NCBI GenBank assembly: GCA_021229015.1
Contig: CM037781.1
Location: 64,530,839-64,594,838, forward strand
Source: Solen grandis
Taxonomy: Eukaryota > Mollusca > Bivalvia > Adapedonta > Solenidae
Reading direction: 5' to 3'
Length of the DNA stretch: 64,000 nt
Made by a program: the position numbers and the translations under genes. Below the pieces are notes generated by a model that saw only the letters and a program-made list of their open reading frames with translations, ran no database searches and had not been told where the DNA came from. Position 1 is the first letter of the stretch. Each line of letters begins with the position of its first letter. This document shows, in pieces, positions 59,383 to 64,000 of this stretch.

Positions 59383-59995
59383 GTTTACTTTGGTTTAACG
59401 ACCTTCTGTATTTTTTTTTCAAAGGGATTTCACACCGTAGACAAGGTGCATTATAGCGTACACAGAATGCCTGGAACTTCCATAATTTTCTGAGCGATGC
59501 TCCTTTCTCTAATAGAATTATTCGTTGGTTAAATAACATTCTTCATACAAAACAGCCCCACATAGAAGTGACAAAACGTTTACTACAACTGTATATTGAA
59601 AATTATTTTAAGTTGGGATATATCTGAAGTATGTCGCCGGTTCCAGAATCGCTTCTTTGCGCTCTAGCGTAGTCATGTCTCGAACCACAAACAAGGTAAA
59701 TGACCATTATATCTCTTTCATGGAGGATTGATAAAATCTGATACGCAGGTCCGAAAAATATGGTCCATGGATGACCAGAATATTCTGCTGGACCGCTCCA
59801 AACCATTATTTTATGGAAGATAAGAAGGTATTTATAAAGATACGTTGGCATTATGAACTATTGCTATCAAACTTACATATAAATAAATATGTTTAGCTCG
59901 AAAACCGTGGCCAAAGCTGTAGAAATTAAGGCCCAATAATTTATATAAAAAGCACAAACATGTAACGTATCTTCCTATCAAACGAGGGAACTTAC

Positions 59996-62900
59996 CTTCG
60001 AGACAACACCTTAGCAAGCAAATTTGGTAGGAAATTGTGTGCATCCAAACACCTGCAGTTTTCATTACTGCGTCCAAATTCTCTCTGATGGCCAAAAACT
60101 GGGAGTCATTATATTCAAATCTGGAAAAAAGCTACTAATATTTTATCTTGTGTGTATACCGTCATGCTTCATTATTTCAATCACATCGTCGCCAAACTAA
60201 TCACAGGAGTGGTCAAGTACGATCAACCGTAATTCATCTGGAAAGGTCTTTAATCAAGAGGATCATGGTGACTCAAGAACGTTCAACAGAGTCAAATAAA
60301 AAGATATGCCACTAAAGAAAGTGTTTTAATTCTTTAATTTCAAAGTCAATAATTCATATACATTTTAAAGGCATTTCCCTAATGAGAAAATGTCATTAAC
60401 AGAAAATGGCAATTTAGATATTTTTAGTATAGTTTTGAGATATTGTCCGCCAAATTGTGCAGCATATTTGTATAATTTGAAGTGCATGAAAAGAAGGGAG
60501 AAATTTGTGTTAATTGTTTTTATTTTAATGTGTCATTCATTCCAATAGAGACAGCATATAAAGGTCTATTTAAATTGAAACCTGAAAACAATACTGTCAC
60601 CTTTTTTTAATCGTATAGTTTAGAAGACTTCCATCTAGATTAAATACATGAGTGAATAACCAGCTTACCTTTCCCCAAAGATTATTCCGTACATGACATT
60701 TCCAATAACATTCTGCATCAGCAGATCAATATTGACAGGCTTGTCCTTGAGTTCATCAAGATGTTTAGCAGTCTCTTCCATCTCCGTTAGAATATTCTCC
60801 TCAATGCTACTTTTACCCACTCCGAAATCTCGGAGTGCTTGAAGAGTAAATCTACGTAAGAATCTCCACTCGGGACCGTAGTCGTTTGGTATTATCCCTG
60901 TAAGAAATAAATTATAATTTAAACGCAGTAAATACCGATTTTCTGGAAAGTTAGATTGAAAGTGAATATCATTACGCTGATCAATAATTCAAGAATTCGA
61001 CGATCGTCCACCAACATTTAATAGGATACTAAATTAGTCAAGGCCTTCCGCTGACGTAATTTTCTTAAGGCACAGTGGGCATGTACCTGCCTTTATTTTA
61101 AAGATTAAAAGTACAAATCTCCCCCCGCCAAAAAAAAAAAAAAAAAAAAAAGGCCGGGGGGGGGGGATGGTGTACGATTGTAGCGTCTTGGAGATAAAAC
61201 TTAAGCTACTTATTGCCATAATAATTAAACTAGAAAAACCTTTTGTTTTAGATTTTTGAATGTGCACACAGTATAGACCATTTTACCAGAGGATCCAAAA
61301 TACTCCGTATAATTCGACTGACTGGGAAAAAATGTCAAGTGTATATTTATTTCCCATTGTGTGATATTGTAGATTACGTGTTCGGGAAGTGCTCGTTGAT
61401 TTATGTCAAATGGTATATTAGTTAAATCTGCATGTTATATTAGGACATAACAAGTGTAAAAATGGCAAAGTTTTTTTTAAGTTTTATGTAATCAGATGAA
61501 AAGGCCACTAATTGTTACACGATAACGTCACCAGTTTAAGCGTTTTCTGACCCCTTTTTTGTGTTAAGATGAGGGCGCTCGTTTCTCACATCCATGTAAC
61601 ACCAGAGTTTGGATTATTCACCTTTAACTATATCTTAACACTGTTAGTAATCAAGGATAACAATTAGTGTCACGCACTTGCATATTTCGTAAAATAGAAA
61701 TATTGCAACAATCCAACCCTACCATTAGCACGATAACACTGGCACTAGAGCCACGGAATTGCCACTTATTACGATATTTTTTCCCTCTCTACTGTATTTC
61801 AATGAGGATTGATACAATCAGAAATAATTATCATCAGATGTTAACTTCATAAAAAGACGATAAAGCATGTCAGATTTAGATTGTATGGGATATTTGCTTA
61901 CCTCCCCGGCTTTGGACTGTACATTGGTATTACGCAAGGTTACAGTTATTGCTGGGAAACATAAATATGACCGATTTCTGCAAGTGGAATCTTCCTGAGA
62001 AGGAATTCAAAATACTTAGCGTAATGAAGTTCATAGGATAGGAACTTTACAGAAAGTAACATTTTGACAAGATATAGAAAAACACTGAAAGGAACAATGT
62101 ATGTCAAGTTTTATTTATCTCATTTGTAATTGTCTTTTTAGCTAGACCTCCCTCGTTCCAGAAGTTACACACGTCAATCCAATGTATGTTTGTAAATAAT
62201 CTAAGGGAGGTTACCGAATTAAAGCCTATAAAGGTAAATAAGACTTTTTGGAATATGAGGCACAACAAGGGGAAATCTTAAATAGTAGTCCTTAACAGGA
62301 AACAGTGAAATAATATTTTACATTTCAACTGTGAAATTATCAAATATATATTTTTTCATTATTTTTTTTTTTTTTAATTTTTATAAACTGTTATCAGATA
62401 TTGCTGTCAACATTCCATTTTATGACATAACTATGCTTTCTTGATTTCTTCGATACTGCACAAATTATTTTGATCATCATTTTGATTTCTACGTGCTATT
62501 TATCTTGCACATCCATATAAAACGATAATTCTTCTCTCCCAACCCCAAATATAACCATGTTTTATTTTTTATATTAAGCGTAATCGTAATTCGTGAGACC
62601 AAGCTACCTTTTGAATAAACAAACACACCGGTATCAAAAAGTCATAAAGTAATGATTTCAGAATTTTATACATGTATTTACTATTCTTTGTATAAAAATG
62701 ACATTTCTTTTTCTTTTGCTACCAGGCGCATGCGGAGGCTTAAATTTAACCGTGTGGCCTAATATATAGCTCGTATATAAACCGTTCTCTGGCACAACTG
62801 TGCCCATGCCTTGTTTACCTTTTCCAGCTCGAAATTCGTACTGTATGGAAGGAAGATGGGTAGCTCTGCCACTAAAGACGTCCGCTTGCTTCACTAATGC

Positions 62901-63158
62901 CTCGTTGATGACGTCATATCCGTTCAGTACAAGTACCAGCTGGTTCCCTAGTTTGAAACTCATGATGTCTCCATATTTCTTTGCCTCTTCAAAGAAAACA
63001 ATATGTGGTCGTTCACGAGAAAGCTTCCGAAATAGAGTCACGCTTCCGAATATAGGAAAAACAGCTGGGCCTGGGGGTAAGTTTTTATTGGCTTTAAACA
63101 AATAAAAACTTAATGCAAAAACAATTAAAAACACCCCCACTGTCACTATATCCATCAT
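59996..63158 (-). CDS. Cytochrome P450 (clan 2, CYP2-like), 5' three exons only
   Basis: P450s are ER-anchored haem mono-oxygenases. Exon 1 (63158-62783, phase 1 at the end) starts MMDIVTV, has a membrane anchor at residues ~3-20 and a NLPPGPAVFPIFGS hinge, then DIMSFKLGNQLVLVLN and ADVFSGRATH. Exon 2 (60897-60669, acceptor TTCTTACAG, donor AAAG|GTAAG) joins in frame to give NGIIPNDYGPEWRFLRRFTL (W-R---R, helix C), FGVGKSSIEENI and QNVIGNVMYGIIFGER. Exon 3 (60120-59996, donor AAG|GTAAG) starts FEYNDSQFLAIRENLDAVMK. Its last third reads better two bases out of frame (NFLPNLLAKVLSR), suggesting a CA insertion or sequencing error. I-helix, EXXR and haem-cysteine exons are not seen down to 52 kb; a gap lies at 59.3 kb. 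An ATG 63158 start was chosen over the in-frame TTG upstream. Confidence 0.85.
61125..61166. repeat. Poly(A)/poly(G) homopolymer junction in P450 intron 1
   Basis: A 24-A-like run is followed at once by 'ggccgggggggggg'. The frame spanning it is low complexity. The rest of intron 1 (61170-62650) holds nothing I can name. Confidence 0.9.
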
Positions 63159-63469
63159 GATTCCACAGGCTTTAAACTCAACCAAAATGTCATTGATTTA
63201 AACGTTCCGGGTTCATGAAATTGTTACACATTAACTTTCCGAGCTGTAAGTTTTCAAACTCCTGTGCAGTAGATTTGCTCCGTATCTGTATCAGGTTTCA
63301 AGTATGTGTATTGCAAGGAATACATACGGCGGGCCGGGTGTAGACCAAGTGCATAACATGATATCGAGGTTTGAGAGCGAAACTAGGTGCATAATTTATA
63401 TATATGTGTTTCATAGCACTTAGCCTAGTTCTACGGAAGCGTATGAGTGCCACATTGACACTTTTTCCC

Positions 63470-63950
63470 CACAATTTTAATCTGTAAAATGTACAGTTTA
63501 ATCTGTAAACTTTACAGTTTAAACTGTAAAATTCACACCTTTTTCTGAAAGAATTCACACACTTTTCTGTATATTTTGCAGTTTATGCTGTTAAATTTAC
63601 AGTTTAATCAATAAATTTTACAGATTAAACTGTAAAATTCACACTTTTTTAAATGTAAAATTCACACACTTTTCTGTAAATTTTGCAGTGTAATATGTCA
63701 AATGTACCGTTTAATCTATAAAATTTACGGATTAAACTGTAAAATTCACATTTATTTTCTAATTTTTTCCCCAAATTTTTAATTTTTTAATTTTTACAAT
63801 TAAATCTGTAAATTTTATATTTTAATCTGTAAAATTTACCGTTTAAAATGTAAATTTACACTTTTTTTCTGTAAATTTTACAGTTTAAACAGTAAAATTC
63901 ACACTTTTTTCCTGTAAATTTTACACTTTAATCTGTAAATTTGACACATT
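63470..63950. repeat. Palindromic minisatellite of 'taatctgtaaaatttacagttta' words
   Basis: From 63470 almost to the window end the sequence alternates 'ctgtaaaattcacac', 'tttaatctgtaaa' and 'tttacagttta', with a loose ~50-bp super-period ('cacactttttctgtaaatttta'). TTTACAG and CTGTAAA are mutual reverse complements, so the array can fold on itself. It lies upstream of the P450 start. Confidence 0.85.
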
Positions 63951-64000
63951 AAACTAACCTGTTTAAATAATGGCAGTACGGAAGCGTAATTTTTTTTTAA

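Noticed and set aside
53000..59990. Later P450 exons (I-helix AGxxT, EXXR, FxxGxxxCxG)
   Set aside because: I looked on the minus strand and found none; stretches near 59640-59830 are open but carry no P450 motif.
61034..61267. 77-codon minus frame
   Set aside because: It spans poly(A)/poly(G) homopolymers in a P450 intron and encodes phenylalanine and glycine runs.

Overview
This is a AT-rich, intron-containing, repeat-dense animal genomic window, most likely from a bivalve mollusc. The evidence is a barrier-to-autointegration-factor gene and a cytochrome P450 gene with ordinary GT/AG introns, plus dispersed repeats I recognise as typical of bivalves ('aagagggccaagatggccct...tcgctcacctga', 'caagagctgtc...gctcgact', and tRNA-headed SINEs of V-SINE/RUDI style). 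The bivalve call is inference; no species-level claim is made. Two 100-N runs (9183-9282, 59283-59382) are assembly gaps.

Host genes are few and all on the minus strand. BANF1 (BAF) is complete in two coding exons (1117-3550). Three 5' exons of a clan-2 cytochrome P450 lie at 59996-63158, with no later exons and a possible 2-nt frameshift in exon 3. One weak candidate exon of a dynein-light-chain-like protein sits near 57.8 kb. Everything else that can be named is transposon-derived.

Layout. 1-9.2 kb: BANF1, a SINE interrupted by a piggyBac-type MITE, a perfect hairpin, and tandem-core dispersed elements. 9.3-16.6 kb: a ~697-bp direct duplication and AT-rich sequence. 16.9-18.25 kb: a fold-back element with 5-bp target duplication and a CACGGTG (RSS-like) heptamer inside a SINE (Transib-like candidate). 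18.5-20.1 kb: decayed mariner. 24.4-29.5 kb: a nearly full-length LINE with a 2A motif (GDIELNPGP). 31.3-35.3 kb: a second LINE with a 2A-like GDIHPNPGP, interrupted by a ~710-bp element. 38.4-42.6 kb: LINE fragments, a fold-back built from ~57-bp units and a pogo/Tigger-like MITE. 42.7-46.4 kb: a broken BEL/Pao retrotransposon. 48.3-56.6 kb: tandem-core elements nested in each other, with a 1281-bp hAT MITE flanked by a perfect 8-bp duplication. 57-64 kb: the P450 fragment and a terminal minisatellite.

The most interesting signals are: (i) the 5-bp-TSD fold-back with RSS-like heptamers; (ii) two unrelated LINEs carrying 2A/2A-like peptides at the N-terminus; (iii) an architecture shared by at least three repeat families (a short inverted repeat near the 5' start whose complement abuts a 3' T(A)AAA end, around tandem cores sharing the word AAAAGGGGCATAA), which suggests non-autonomous Helentron-like ('pearl'-type) elements; and (iv) several clean nested insertions that allow relative dating.
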